Below are positions 32,604-41,344 of a stretch of DNA of 64,000 nt, piece by piece. How positions within the stretch are numbered: position 1 is the first letter of the stretch; each line of letters starts with the position of its first letter. The notes under the pieces were generated by a model. That model worked only from the letters and a program-made list of their open reading frames with translations, searched no databases and had not been told where the DNA came from. This DNA comes from Mycobacterium shigaense. Lineage in GTDB: Bacteria > Actinomycetota > Actinomycetes > Mycobacteriales > Mycobacteriaceae. The stretch is from the NCBI RefSeq assembly GCF_002356315.1, contig NZ_AP018164.1, positions 4,960,001 to 5,024,000 on the forward strand, written 5' to 3'. Position numbers and translations under genes: made by a program.

Positions 32604-34328
32604 GTGTCGATCTCCGGCGAATTGGAGCGAGCCCGCCGCCTGGCGCTGGTCGCCGACGAAACCGGCGCCCACGACCTCCTGCTGTCCCTAGTACCGGCGA
32701 TCGAGGCCGAAGACCGCGACGAGCAGATCCTGGAAGTCTTCGCGCAGCTGGGCGATATCTACCTGGCGCGGGGCGCGAATGACGCAGTGCACGAATGTAT
32801 CCGGCGCATCTGCGACTGCCTGGCGATCTACTCCGGAATCATGGCCGGCACCATGCCGGAAGCCGCCAGTCAGGCCTCGATGCCCGCAGCCGACATCGCC
32901 CACATGATCCGTCGCTTTTCGCGTCGAGCGCAGTTCCTGCAGACCGGCGTGGCCGCCGCGCAGGGCGACCACGAAGGCGCCGAGGCGGCACTGTCCGAGC
33001 TGAGCCGGGCCGACGACGCGTTCCCGGAGCTGGACGACGAGCACGCCCGCCTGATCGTCCACGCGCAGGTCCTGTGCGCGACGGCGCTGTGCGACGACGA
33101 CCTGCACGTCCGGTCGGCCCCGTTGTGGGAGCACGTGCTCGATGCGATCGACCGCCTGGGCGACACCGAGTTCGACGACCAGCTGCGGGTGGCCGCGTCC
33201 ACCGCGTACGGCAGGTTCTGCGTGGAGACGGGACGGCTGACCGAGGCCGAGCCCTGGTTGCGTCGCGCCGGGGCCAGGGCGCGGGCCCGGGGATGGGAAT
33301 TAGCGTACGCCAGAACACAATTGGAACTGGCGGCCGCGCGCTGGCTGGTCAGCGACCACGCGGGCACCGAGCAGCTAGTCTCCGAGGCCTTCCCCGTCAT
33401 CGCGAGATACCAGCGAGCCCACGACGTCGCCCGGTGCTGGCTGTACCTGGGGCTCACTCGGTTAGCAGTTGGCGAACTCAAGGCCGCCGACGAGTCCTGG
33501 GAGCACGCCGAACGGCACTGGCGCGAGCTGGGAAAGCCATTGTATCTGCACAGAATCTTGTTGCAGCGCAGCTGGATAGCGATCTTCTGGAGCAAGTTTG
33601 CCGAAGCCGTAGAGCTGATCGCCCAGGCCCGGGAGCTGCTCGACTCGTCGCCCCGCAACAGTTGGCTGCAGTACGCCCAACTCGACAATCACCTCGGCAC
33701 CGTGTGGCGCGCGGATGCGTTGGCGGACCTAGGTTTCGACAGCTCGGGCGATCCCGACGAACCGCTGGAAGAAACCGAGGCCCGGCAGGCCGAGGGGCTC
33801 GGCGTCCTGCGCGGCGAGGTCGGCACACCCGAGTACTTTCGCGCGATGACCAAACTCGAACAGGCCGCGGAGCTCAAGGTGCCGGCCGCGCTGGCCGTCG
33901 ACTCGGTACGTTTCTCGATCGCCGACGCCGACACCCGAGCCCGCTGGGCGACCAGCATTTCGGCCCCCATCCTGGCCGGCGCGTTCGCGGTCGCGTACGA
34001 GTGGGAGAACACTCAGCTGATCAGTGAGCTCGTCGAATACCAGAGCGCGCGTGGAACTTTCGACACCGATCCGCGGCGGTCCGTGATCGGCGAATGGGCA
34101 TCGGCGGCCACCACCGCCGTGCTCGTCGACACCGACCCGGAACCGGCGCTGGCCGCCGCCGGTCCGCCCGCGGGTGCCGGCCGATCGCTGCATCGGCTCG
34201 GCCCGTTGCCGCCGCTACAGATGCAACCCGACAGCCCGCCGATCATGAGTCACTATCGCGCGCTGGCGCTGCAGCGCTACGGCCGCGACGTCACCGCCGC
34301 CGAGCCCGCCTGGTCGACCTGGCCATGA
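32604..34328 (+). CDS. TPR-type repeat protein of the CHAT locus
   Basis: 574 aa from the GTG at 32604 (VSISGELERARRLALVADETG); the open frame continues upstream to 32517 through the terminator. Almost entirely helical with TPR-like repeats: GDIYLARGANDAVHECIR, GVAAAQGDHEGAEAALSEL, YGRFCVETGRLTEAEPWLRRAG, YLGLTRLAVGELKAADESWEHAE, WSKFAEAVELIAQAREL. Acidic (many Glu/Asp). The C-terminus (ALAAAGPPAGAGRS, PLQMQPDSP) is a flexible linker. It overlaps the CHAT gene by 4 bp (ATGA). This is the arrangement of a TPR-CHAT protein split in two, so it is likely the CHAT protease's sensor or partner. The family was not identified further. Confidence 0.75.
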   Translation: MSISGELERARRLALVADETGAHDLLLSLVPAIEAEDRDEQILEVFAQLGDIYLARGANDAVHECIRRICDCLAIYSGIMAGTMPEAASQASMPAADIAHMIRRFSRRAQFLQTGVAAAQGDHEGAEAALSELSRADDAFPELDDEHARLIVHAQVLCATALCDDDLHVRSAPLWEHVLDAIDRLGDTEFDDQLRVAASTAYGRFCVETGRLTEAEPWLRRAGARARARGWELAYARTQLELAAARWLVSDHAGTEQLVSEAFPVIARYQRAHDVARCWLYLGLTRLAVGELKAADESWEHAERHWRELGKPLYLHRILLQRSWIAIFWSKFAEAVELIAQARELLDSSPRNSWLQYAQLDNHLGTVWRADALADLGFDSSGDPDEPLEETEARQAEGLGVLRGEVGTPEYFRAMTKLEQAAELKVPAALAVDSVRFSIADADTRARWATSISAPILAGAFAVAYEWENTQLISELVEYQSARGTFDTDPRRSVIGEWASAATTAVLVDTDPEPALAAAGPPAGAGRSLHRLGPLPPLQMQPDSPPIMSHYRALALQRYGRDVTAAEPAWSTWP

Positions 34329-35689
34329 GCGACCGGCTCACCCTTGTCCTGCGTTACGCCGACCTCGGGATCGCCACCTACGGCAGCCTGCGGATCGTCG
34401 GGCAGCCGTCACGGACCGTCACCTGGGTGGTGGAGGAGCCGCTGCTGCTGGCCGCCACCGAAGAGCTGACCGACGCCATCCCCGAACCGCATGGCAGCGA
34501 GAGCCGCCGCGACGCCATCGAAAGAGCTTTGGCCACCGGGGCGTTCGCGAACATCGACACCGAGCTCACCGTCGCATACATCCTGGGTGTGCTGCTGATC
34601 TCGACTCAGGGCTGGCAGCTATTGACGGAGTGCGTGGCCTCGCCGCGCGCCGCGCTGTTCGTGGCTCCCAGCGCGCGGCTGGCCGCCGTCCCGTGGGGGC
34701 TGCTGGCGGTGCCGAAATCGGGCCCGAGCAAAGAGGAATTGGTGCGGGCCCGTCAGGACGCCATCACCACCAGCGGGCGAGTGGCCGCCCGGATCCCGTG
34801 GCAGCTGACAAATATCAGCGATCACACCGACGGCCATCGACTGATGGAATTGGTCGACGTGCTGATGGCGGTTCCGGCCAATATCGTGCACGCACCGCGC
34901 ACCCCGGCGCGATGGGATACTCGCCAGGACGGTCCGCCGCTCTTGGTCCTCGACTCGCGCGTGCCGGGACAACGCCCAGACTCCTCGCTTGGGTCGGTGC
35001 TCGGCAGGCCTGCGGCCGACACGCAACTGGCACAACACTTTGCCGAGCTGATGAGCCGCCGGGCGGTGCTTCCTGCAGTCGACGAGGCGGTCGAACTGTT
35101 CCGCCGTCAGGATGCCGACCGCGGCTGGCTGGCAGAAATGCTGTCGCAGACCCCCAGCAGGCTGCTCTACGTCGGGCATGCGAGTTCTGCTGACGCACAG
35201 CACGATCACGCCGCCCAAGCCGACCGCGCGGCCCTGCACCTGGCCTGTACCGCCGCGGCCTCCGGCGACGCCGACACCATCGGTGACCATCGTCCGCTTA
35301 CCGCGTCCGACCTGATGTCGATGCGGCTGCCGATGCCGCCGCGGGTGGCCCTGCTGGCCTGCGGATCGGGCGGCGACTATCGATTCGACGAGGCGACCGG
35401 TCTGGTCGCGGCGATGATTCTGGGCGGTGCACAGTTGGTCACCGCCACGCTGTGGTCGCTGCCCACCACGACCGCCTACCGCCAATTCGCCGCGGGAGCA
35501 GGCGACGCGGCCGATCCGATGGCTGAGGTGGTCGTCGCCGTCGACCTCGCGCACGAAGCCGACGACGCGGGGTGCGCGGTCAATCGATGGCAACGCGAAC
35601 AGATGCGGCGCTGGCGAGACGGAGACCGCACCGCCAACCCGCTGTACTGGGCCGCGCTGGTCACGTTCGCGGTCGACGGCGCACGGTAG
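34325..35689 (+). CDS. CHAT-domain cysteine protease
   Basis: 454 aa. The CHAT (caspase HetF associated with TPRs) core occupies about residues 110-450. Visible: PWGLLA in the first strand region, catalytic His285 in LLYVGHASSA, catalytic Cys346 in VALLACGSGGDYRFDEATGL, and the C-terminal VTATLWSLPTT. Both dyad residues are intact. Bacterial CHAT proteases act in programmed death and defence, where some cleave gasdermins or partner proteins; no gasdermin or Cas gene is seen here. It follows a TPR protein with overlap and precedes a small gene on the opposite strand plus two unrecognised proteins. The substrate is unknown. Confidence 0.85.
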   Translation: MSDRLTLVLRYADLGIATYGSLRIVGQPSRTVTWVVEEPLLLAATEELTDAIPEPHGSESRRDAIERALATGAFANIDTELTVAYILGVLLISTQGWQLLTECVASPRAALFVAPSARLAAVPWGLLAVPKSGPSKEELVRARQDAITTSGRVAARIPWQLTNISDHTDGHRLMELVDVLMAVPANIVHAPRTPARWDTRQDGPPLLVLDSRVPGQRPDSSLGSVLGRPAADTQLAQHFAELMSRRAVLPAVDEAVELFRRQDADRGWLAEMLSQTPSRLLYVGHASSADAQHDHAAQADRAALHLACTAAASGDADTIGDHRPLTASDLMSMRLPMPPRVALLACGSGGDYRFDEATGLVAAMILGGAQLVTATLWSLPTTTAYRQFAAGAGDAADPMAEVVVAVDLAHEADDAGCAVNRWQREQMRRWRDGDRTANPLYWAALVTFAVDGAR

Positions 35690-35692
35690 CGC

Positions 35693-36004
35693 TCAGACCG
35701 CGGCCAGCCACGACGCGTGCACGGCCAGCACGTCATCGGGCAGCGAAAGCTTCTCGCGGGCAGCGGGATCGAACGCGACCAGAACAACCAGGCCGGGCCG
35801 CAACACCGACGCGTCCACACCGTCTTCACCGCGCGCCAATCTGCCGATGAACGTCTCTCCCGACACGGCGACCACCTCGACGAATATCTGCCGCTCACCG
35901 GCGACCTCGCGGACCGTGCCGATGCCGACGGTACGAGCGGGATCACCACGCCGCCAAAACGCCAACCGCCGGGCGTTGGGCAGGACTGTCATCCACTTCT
36001 TCAT
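35693..36004 (-). CDS. Small conserved-looking protein in the CHAT locus, opposite strand
   Basis: 103 aa from the ATG at 36002-36004 (MKKWMTVLPNARRLAFWRRG). Beta-rich, SH3-barrel-like: VGIGTVREVAGERQIFVEVVAV, SGETFIGRLARG, LRPGLVVLVAFDPAAREKLSLPDD. It runs towards the CHAT gene with 3 bp between the stops, and its start is 83 bp from the divergent downstream gene. Codon usage looks native. No family was recognised with confidence. It may be a regulator or accessory of the locus, or an unrelated gene trapped in it. Confidence 0.65.
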   Translation of the reverse strand: MKKWMTVLPNARRLAFWRRGDPARTVGIGTVREVAGERQIFVEVVAVSGETFIGRLARGEDGVDASVLRPGLVVLVAFDPAAREKLSLPDDVLAVHASWLAAV

Positions 36005-36087
36005 GGGTCCAGGGTCTGCGTGCCGGACGGCTACCGAACCCAACTTTTTGGCTGCCGGTATTTTCGGAAAGCCCCTATCCTGTGCTG

Positions 36088-37407
36088 ATGAGTGCGGACT
36101 CGCAGCTGGCCACCGCCGTGGCCGCAGGCCATCCACGCCGGTCGGTGATCGACCAGGCGTGGCGGGCAATCGGGCTCGGCGTAGAAGTGCTCAGCAGCGA
36201 CGGTGGTGGACCCCTGACCCGCACCGTCAAACGCATCATCGACCCGTTGGTGCTGCGACTGCGGTCGAACCCGCAGTATTCGGCCCCGGTGGTCAGCCCC
36301 GACACCGCCGCGGCCATGCACGAAATGATCGTGAGCAGCGCCTCCGAATTACGTTCCGCCGCGGCATGGTTCGAGGTTCTCAAGCTCGAGCGCCGCAGGC
36401 AGCGGATCCGTTCCGGAAACGCCCAGGAGCTCTACTTTCCGGTGTGTTACGAGCTGGCCGTCACCAAAGGCGCACCGGCACCGGAAGATCGGGATACCGC
36501 GGCCACCGTACTGCGCGAGATTCACCAGGGCCGCGACCGCACCGCGATCGAGGTCTTGCACCAGCACGTGGCCGGCCCCGACGTCGTGGCCACGCTGACC
36601 GATCAGCTCGAACGCAGTTGGCGTGACGTAAGGCCGGGCCAGACCGCGACCGATCCGTTTCTGGCCGAGCTCGCGACCGTGCTCGGGCCCGCGCACAGCC
36701 ACCGCGCGGCGACGGCCCGCCAGCGGGTCTGGTCGGCGATGATCAGCGACAACACCCCGTACAACCTGGGCGCGCTGGTGCGAGTCGAATCGGCCGAGCT
36801 GCCCTGGTCGATCGTCAAGCTGGGTTTGAGTTCGGTTGCGCCGCAACGCCCCCCGCATATCGCCGGCGGCGCAGACGGCGATCGCCCGCTCGATCGCAGC
36901 GTGGTGGACCGGGTGCGCGCGACCCTGCGCCGCGCCCTGGACCGCGACGCCTTGCCCGACATCCCGTTGCTCTGCGAGGAAGAGGTCGACCGCGCCTGCG
37001 CTCCATGGGGGCTGCTGGCGGAGGACAAACAGGCGACGCTGGTCGCCGGCATCGAGGTGGCCGTCGAGCTGGCGCCGCTGGACCGGTCGGTCGCCAGCCG
37101 CTACGCCTTGGCGGCGCGGATCCAGGCGCGGCTGCGCAAGGAGGCATACGTCCTGCACGCCCGGCGCTACCTCGCCGAGGGCGGCCCGATCCACCCGCGC
37201 CAGCAGCAGGTCGTCGACGACCTCGCGGCCTACCCGCAGCCGTACCTGAGCCGGCTGTGGGCGCGGCTGCACGGGCGCGACGTCTGGCAGGAGCCCTGCG
37301 ACGACGTCGACGACATGCGTTCCCTGCTGGAAGGGGTCGCGCGCTCGGTCAGCCTCGACCACCGCCAGCGCATCAAGTCCATGCTCGAACTGCAGGTGGC
37401 CGGATGA
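36088..37407 (+). CDS. Unrecognised 439-aa protein of the CHAT locus
   Basis: Start at the ATG at 36088; GTG at 36082 in the same frame is an alternative. No family was recognised. Mostly helical with many charged residues. It shares PWGLLA with the CHAT protein (DRACAPWGLLAEDKQ) but has no His/Cys dyad. It contains ELRSAAAWFEVLKLERRRQRIRSG and the C-terminal PYLSRLWARLHGRDVWQE. It overlaps the next gene by 4 bp (ATGA), so the two are co-translated and may form a complex. A role as effector, adaptor or substrate of the CHAT protease is speculation. Confidence 0.7.
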   Translation: MSADSQLATAVAAGHPRRSVIDQAWRAIGLGVEVLSSDGGGPLTRTVKRIIDPLVLRLRSNPQYSAPVVSPDTAAAMHEMIVSSASELRSAAAWFEVLKLERRRQRIRSGNAQELYFPVCYELAVTKGAPAPEDRDTAATVLREIHQGRDRTAIEVLHQHVAGPDVVATLTDQLERSWRDVRPGQTATDPFLAELATVLGPAHSHRAATARQRVWSAMISDNTPYNLGALVRVESAELPWSIVKLGLSSVAPQRPPHIAGGADGDRPLDRSVVDRVRATLRRALDRDALPDIPLLCEEEVDRACAPWGLLAEDKQATLVAGIEVAVELAPLDRSVASRYALAARIQARLRKEAYVLHARRYLAEGGPIHPRQQQVVDDLAAYPQPYLSRLWARLHGRDVWQEPCDDVDDMRSLLEGVARSVSLDHRQRIKSMLELQVAG

Positions 37408-38519
37408 AATTGGTTGCCGACGCCGGCCTTTGGACGGTCGGGCCAGCCAGCGCCCACACGCCGCTGGCCGCGGTGCTGGAAGTCAGTGGTGCCGTGCTGT
37501 CCTGGACGATCGACGATCCACCCGGCGAAGGGCGAGCCCAGATCACCTTCACCGATCTGTCGCGCGCGGACTGGCTGTGGCGGGTGTTCGGTGAGGCCGG
37601 GCACGTCGCGCTGGCCGGCGCCGCGGACGCGGCGGACGGCGCGACCAGCGTCGAGCTGACCGGAGTCGACATCGTGCCGGGTTCGGTCGAGCCGCTGCGT
37701 CGGCTGGCCGTCGGGCATTGGCTGCGGCGCTGGTGGCCGGCGAGTCAGCGGGAGGGCATCGCAAGCCTGGACCGCGCGCTGCTCGACGTCGAGGTCGCGC
37801 TGCTGACCGCCGACGCGCAGGACTTCTTCGCCGACGACACGCTGGATTCGGACGTCACCGGGCTGCTGACGCCGCATGCGACGGCGCTGTTCGCTTATGT
37901 CCGCAGCGACGACGGGCGGATCGCGAACTTGGTGCGCGCGGGCGCCGAGCTGGCCGACGAGGTCGGTGTCGACAAAGATCCGTGGGCAGAACTCATTGCG
38001 GCCCTTGATGATTCGAGCGCGTTGTCGATACCGAGCGGGCGCCGCGACGACTACGCCCTGGCCGCGGGCGCCGACGCGGGCCCTCGCGGCTCGTCGATCG
38101 CCCGGGGCGTCGCATCCATCAACTGGACCGCGGTTCCGCCGGCCATCTTCGACGCGGGCGAGAACACCGTCGACTGGACCGTCGAGGCGTCCGGGGCATT
38201 GGTGCGCGCGGCGATTATCGGGCCCGACCTGCCCTCCGGGATCGCGGTGCGATTGCGGTCCGGAGCGATCAGCGGGGCCGGGGTTCTGGACGGCGAGGGC
38301 CGCGCGGCGCTTCCCCTGGTCGACGCCGAGCAACAGCCGATCACCGAGTCGGCAGCCTGGGATCACGACTGGGCGGCGACCGCGGTGACCGTCGGAGCCG
38401 ACACGACCGAGAGCCGCGAGACCCGCGACCGGATCCGCCGCTGGGCGCACAGCAGGCTGGACCAGCCGCCGGCCGACGCGTTTCTGGCCGAGATTTTGGC
38501 TTCGGAGTCCGCCTATTAA
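37404..38519 (+). CDS. Unrecognised 371-aa protein of the CHAT locus
   Basis: ATG at 37404, overlapping the previous stop. It has beta-rich N-terminal (VLEVSGAVLSWTIDDPPGEGRAQITFTDL) and C-terminal (DWTVEASGALVRAAIIGPDLPSGIAVRLRSG) halves around a helical centre (LDRALLDVEVALLTADAQDFF). The C-terminal part looks like an Ig- or jelly-roll-type beta sandwich. No signal peptide or membrane segment, so it is cytosolic. No family was recognised. It is last in the locus; the following oxidoreductase begins only a few bp later but looks unrelated. Confidence 0.7.
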   Translation: MKLVADAGLWTVGPASAHTPLAAVLEVSGAVLSWTIDDPPGEGRAQITFTDLSRADWLWRVFGEAGHVALAGAADAADGATSVELTGVDIVPGSVEPLRRLAVGHWLRRWWPASQREGIASLDRALLDVEVALLTADAQDFFADDTLDSDVTGLLTPHATALFAYVRSDDGRIANLVRAGAELADEVGVDKDPWAELIAALDDSSALSIPSGRRDDYALAAGADAGPRGSSIARGVASINWTAVPPAIFDAGENTVDWTVEASGALVRAAIIGPDLPSGIAVRLRSGAISGAGVLDGEGRAALPLVDAEQQPITESAAWDHDWAATAVTVGADTTESRETRDRIRRWAHSRLDQPPADAFLAEILASESAY

Positions 38520-38548
38520 GCGTGCGAACAATTCCCTATGCTGAGCGA

Positions 38549-39607
38549 GTGCCAAACACCTATCGCGTCGTGCAGTGGAACACCGGAAACGTCGGAAAGA
38601 GCTCGCTGAAATCGATCGTCGGCAACCCCACCCTGGAACTGGTCGGGTGCTACGCCTGGTCACCGGAGAAGGCCGGGCGCGACGCCGGCGAGCTCGCCGG
38701 GATCCCGCCGCTCGGGATCACGGCCACCAACGACATCGACGAGCTACTGGCGCTCAAGCCCGACTGCGTGGTCTACAACCCGATGTGGATCAGCGTCGAC
38801 GAACTGGTGCGCATCCTGTCCGCCGGCGTCAACATCGTGACCACGGCGTCGTTCATCACCGGGCACAACCTCAGCGATGGCCGCGACCGGCTGCTGGAGG
38901 CCGCCGAGAAAGGCCGCGCGACGATCTTCGGGTCCGGCGTCAGCCCGGGCTTCGCCGAACTGCTGGCCATCGTGTCGGCCATGGTCTGCAACCGGATCGA
39001 CAAGGTCACCGTCAACGAGGCCGCCGACACCACCTTCTACGACTCGCCGGAGACCGAGAAGCCGGTCGGCTTCGGCCAGCCGATCGACCACCCCGACCTG
39101 CAGGCCATGGCCGCCAAGGGCACGGCCATCTTCGGCGAGGCCGTCCGGCTGGTGGGCGACGCGCTGGGTGTCGAGCTCGACGAGGTGAAGTGTGTCGCCG
39201 AGTTCGCCCAGACCACCGAGGACCTCGTGATGGCGTCCTGGACCATCCCCGCCGGGCACGTTGCGGGCACCTACATCAGCTGGCAGGGCATCGTCGGCAG
39301 CAAACCCCTCATCGACCTGAACGTCCGGTGGAAGAAGGGTCAGACGCTCGACCCCGACTGGCAGATCGAGCAGGACGGCTGGGTCATCCAGATCGACGGG
39401 CAACCGACGGTCACGACCAAGGTCGGCTTCCTGCCGCCGCCGTATTTCGAGGCCACGACGCTTGAGGAGTTCATGGACCTCGGCCACATCATGACGGCGG
39501 TCCCGGCCATCAACGCGATCCCCGCCGTCGTCGCCGCGGCGCCGGGCATCGCCACCTACGCCGATCTTCCGCTGACCCTGCCCCGGGGCTTCGCGAAGAC
39601 GAGCTAG
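38549..39607 (+). CDS. DapB-like NAD(P)H-dependent oxidoreductase
   Basis: 352 aa from the GTG at 38549 (VPNTYRVVQWNTGNVGKSSLK); a GTG at 38522 is an alternative. N-terminal Rossmann segment VVQWNTGNVG, CYAWSPEKAGRDAGEL, then a DapB-like C-terminal domain. Related to the amine dehydrogenase/dihydrodipicolinate reductase-like family common in mycobacteria; a paralogue lies at 60317-61396. It is not the true DapB of lysine synthesis, which is about 245 aa. The substrate is unknown. Confidence 0.85.
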   Translation: MPNTYRVVQWNTGNVGKSSLKSIVGNPTLELVGCYAWSPEKAGRDAGELAGIPPLGITATNDIDELLALKPDCVVYNPMWISVDELVRILSAGVNIVTTASFITGHNLSDGRDRLLEAAEKGRATIFGSGVSPGFAELLAIVSAMVCNRIDKVTVNEAADTTFYDSPETEKPVGFGQPIDHPDLQAMAAKGTAIFGEAVRLVGDALGVELDEVKCVAEFAQTTEDLVMASWTIPAGHVAGTYISWQGIVGSKPLIDLNVRWKKGQTLDPDWQIEQDGWVIQIDGQPTVTTKVGFLPPPYFEATTLEEFMDLGHIMTAVPAINAIPAVVAAAPGIATYADLPLTLPRGFAKTS

Positions 39608-39612
39608 GACTA

Positions 39613-39951
39613 CTAGCTCTTGCTGGCCTTCTTGGTGTCTTCGTTCATGTCCGGGCAGAACGACAACACCGCGGTGGCGGCGATCACGCCGGCCTGCTGA
39701 GGGGTGTAGCCAGAGTTCTGGATCTTCTGCACGGCCGGTTGCGGGTCACCGTTGTCGTGGTGCAGGTCGTGGCAGAGCGCGGTACCGATCTGAACGATCT
39801 GGAGCGGGTCTTTGTAGGGCACGTTGTATTGCGACAGAGTCGCAAGATAGGCGGAGGTGCTGTCCGGAGCAGCGCTCGCGACCGCCGGGGCGGGCAACAG
39901 GAGCGCGGACAGGGCGAGGGCTGCTGTCGATATCACTGTGAGGCGGCTCAT
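39613..39951 (-). CDS. Small secreted DUF732 protein
   Basis: 112 aa from the ATG at 39949-39951; an ATG at 39961-39963 is also possible. Signal peptide (LTVISTAALALSALLLPAPAVASAAP) followed by the DUF732 pattern: YLATLSQYNVPYKDPLQIVQIGTALCHDLHH and GYTPQQAGVIAATAVLSFCPDM, with two Cys residues for a probable disulphide. Such proteins are exported and numerous in mycobacteria; their function is unknown. Convergent with the oxidoreductase ending at 39607. Confidence 0.85.
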   Translation of the reverse strand: MSRLTVISTAALALSALLLPAPAVASAAPDSTSAYLATLSQYNVPYKDPLQIVQIGTALCHDLHHDNGDPQPAVQKIQNSGYTPQQAGVIAATAVLSFCPDMNEDTKKASKS

Positions 39952-40010
39952 GTCAGTTCCCATACCCGGTCTGCTGCGGCCGGGACCTGAACAGTCCGTT
40001 AACGCGCGGC

Positions 40011-40694
40011 TCACCACAGCGCGCTGTGGTTGACCAACGCATCGGCGACCAGACCGACGCCGAACACCAGGAACAGCAGCCGAACTGAGAGCGGGCCGTA
40101 GCGGGTGAGGGCGCGCATGATGCCGCGCTGGATGCGTGCGGCGCGCACCGTTTGCCGCATCGAGAGACCCAGGATCAGCAGCGACGGCGATAGCGCTACC
40201 GCCCAGTAGCCGACGATCATCAACGGCCAGATCGGCGGGCGCGGATGCAGCGCGGCCAGCATCGCCAGGGCCGTCAGATACGGCACATCGGTCGGCGCCT
40301 GCCCGGTGCCCACCGCCAGCCCGAGCAGGCCGAGCAGCCATGGACGGTCCCGCATCGCGGCCATCGCCCAGCCGGGCGCGGACGACTGTGCCGTCAACGG
40401 GAAGAACGCCAGGCCGACCAGGGCCGCGCCGAGGATCAGTTCGCCCCGGAACCGGATGGCCGGTGTGACGTGAAAATCGACGAGGTGAGTCAAGAAGGTC
40501 AGCCCGAGCACCGTGCCCAGGCCAAAGGCGGTCGTCACGGCGAACACCCCGGCGATGAAGCTCAGGGCGCCCGGCACCGGTGACCGGCGACTGAGCCGGC
40601 TGCTGAAGATGACGGCCGAGACGACGCCGGCATTCAACACATTCAGGGAGTCCAGCAGCGCGAGGCCGGCCAGCGCCAGCAGCAGTGGTCCCAC
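40011..40694 (-). CDS. GAP/Sap-family membrane protein (lipid export accessory)
   Basis: 227 aa with six hydrophobic segments: LLLALAGLALLDSLNVLNAG, ALSFIAGVFAVTTAFGLGTVLGL, LILGAALVGLAFFPL, LLGLLGLAVGTGQAPTD, IWPLMIVGYWAVALSPSLLILG, VRLLFLVFGVGLVADAL. The layout fits the Sap family (sulfolipid-1-addressing / GPL-addressing protein), thought to assist export of surface lipids in mycobacteria. No lipid biosynthesis cluster is adjacent, so the lipid is not inferable. Confidence 0.75.
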   Translation of the reverse strand: MGPLLLALAGLALLDSLNVLNAGVVSAVIFSSRLSRRSPVPGALSFIAGVFAVTTAFGLGTVLGLTFLTHLVDFHVTPAIRFRGELILGAALVGLAFFPLTAQSSAPGWAMAAMRDRPWLLGLLGLAVGTGQAPTDVPYLTALAMLAALHPRPPIWPLMIVGYWAVALSPSLLILGLSMRQTVRAARIQRGIMRALTRYGPLSVRLLFLVFGVGLVADALVNHSALW

Positions 40695-40810
40695 GCGCCT
40701 GGCCTACGATGCGAGCCCGACGGCGATCATCCCAGCAGGTTAACCACCCGCCGCCGCGGCCGCACCGGAGGCGCGCACCAGTCGTTGGTCGGGGTAGCCG
40801 CCTGTTGCCA

Positions 40811-40981
40811 TCAGGCGACGTTGTCGGGATCCTCCCGACCGTCGTCACCCGGCGTTTGATCGGGCGGCGCCTGCTTCAGGAACTTCCTGAGCCGCAGCAG
40901 CTGGTTGGTGACCATCCCGATGCCCAGCAGCATCAGCACCACAACGATCCCCACCACGATTGCGGTGCCCACGCAACCCAT
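40811..40981 (-). CDS. 56-aa single-pass membrane protein
   Basis: Short protein from the ATG at 40979-40981: MGCVGTAIVVGIVVVLMLLGIGMV membrane segment, then a basic RLRKFLK and an acidic PGDDGREDPDN tail. The frame is open further upstream to 41062. No family was recognised. It is divergent from the CsbD gene by about 109 bp. Confidence 0.5.
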   Translation of the reverse strand: MGCVGTAIVVGIVVVLMLLGIGMVTNQLLRLRKFLKQAPPDQTPGDDGREDPDNVA

Positions 40982-41089
40982 GGTGACAGATCCACGCCCA
41001 CCCGAGGCCCACGCCGGTGTTTCGGATTCGCCCGTCCGGGGGTAGCCCCAGCTGGACCGCATTCGAGGCTAGGAGAGGGAGCGCAGCGC

Positions 41090-41263
41090 ATGAGCACCGA
41101 AGACAAGATCAAGAACAAGATCGAGGACCTCGGCGGACAGGCGAAGGAAGCCGTCGGCAGGGTGACCGGGGACCACGACACGAAGAACGAGGGCCGCGCG
41201 GACCAGGCCAAGTCCAGCCTGAAGGATGCCGGCGAGAAGGTGAAGGACGCCTTCAAGAAGTAG
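41090..41263 (+). CDS. CsbD family stress protein
   Basis: 57 aa with an AGGAGAGGG ribosome site. The sequence MSTEDKIKNKIEDLGGQAKEAVGRVTGDHDTKNEGRADQAKSSLKDAGEKVKDAFKK-type charged helix matches CsbD, a general-stress (sigma-B controlled in Bacillus) protein. Its precise role is unknown. A strong intrinsic terminator follows. Confidence 0.88.
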   Translation: MSTEDKIKNKIEDLGGQAKEAVGRVTGDHDTKNEGRADQAKSSLKDAGEKVKDAFKK

Positions 41264-41273
41264 ACGTCCGTTC

Positions 41274-41319
41274 AGACCAGCAGGTTTACTCAAGATAGCG
41301 GTAAACCTGCTGGTCTTTC
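41274..41319 (+). terminator. Intrinsic terminator after csbD
   Basis: A 15-bp perfect stem AGACCAGCAGGTTTA / TAAACCTGCTGGTCT (41274-41288 with 41302-41316), 13-nt loop and a short TTT run. Confidence 0.85.
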
Positions 41320-41344
41320 GGCCGCCTTGGAACGTTAGGAAGAG

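Noticed and set aside
34325..35689. Type III-E CRISPR craspase link for the CHAT gene
   Set aside because: No Cas gene, repeat array or gRAMP-like protein is in the window; only a CHAT domain is present.
37230..38663. 477-aa minus-strand ORF opposite the CHAT-locus Y gene
   Set aside because: Shadow frame of a gene that has an ATGA-coupled start on the plus strand.
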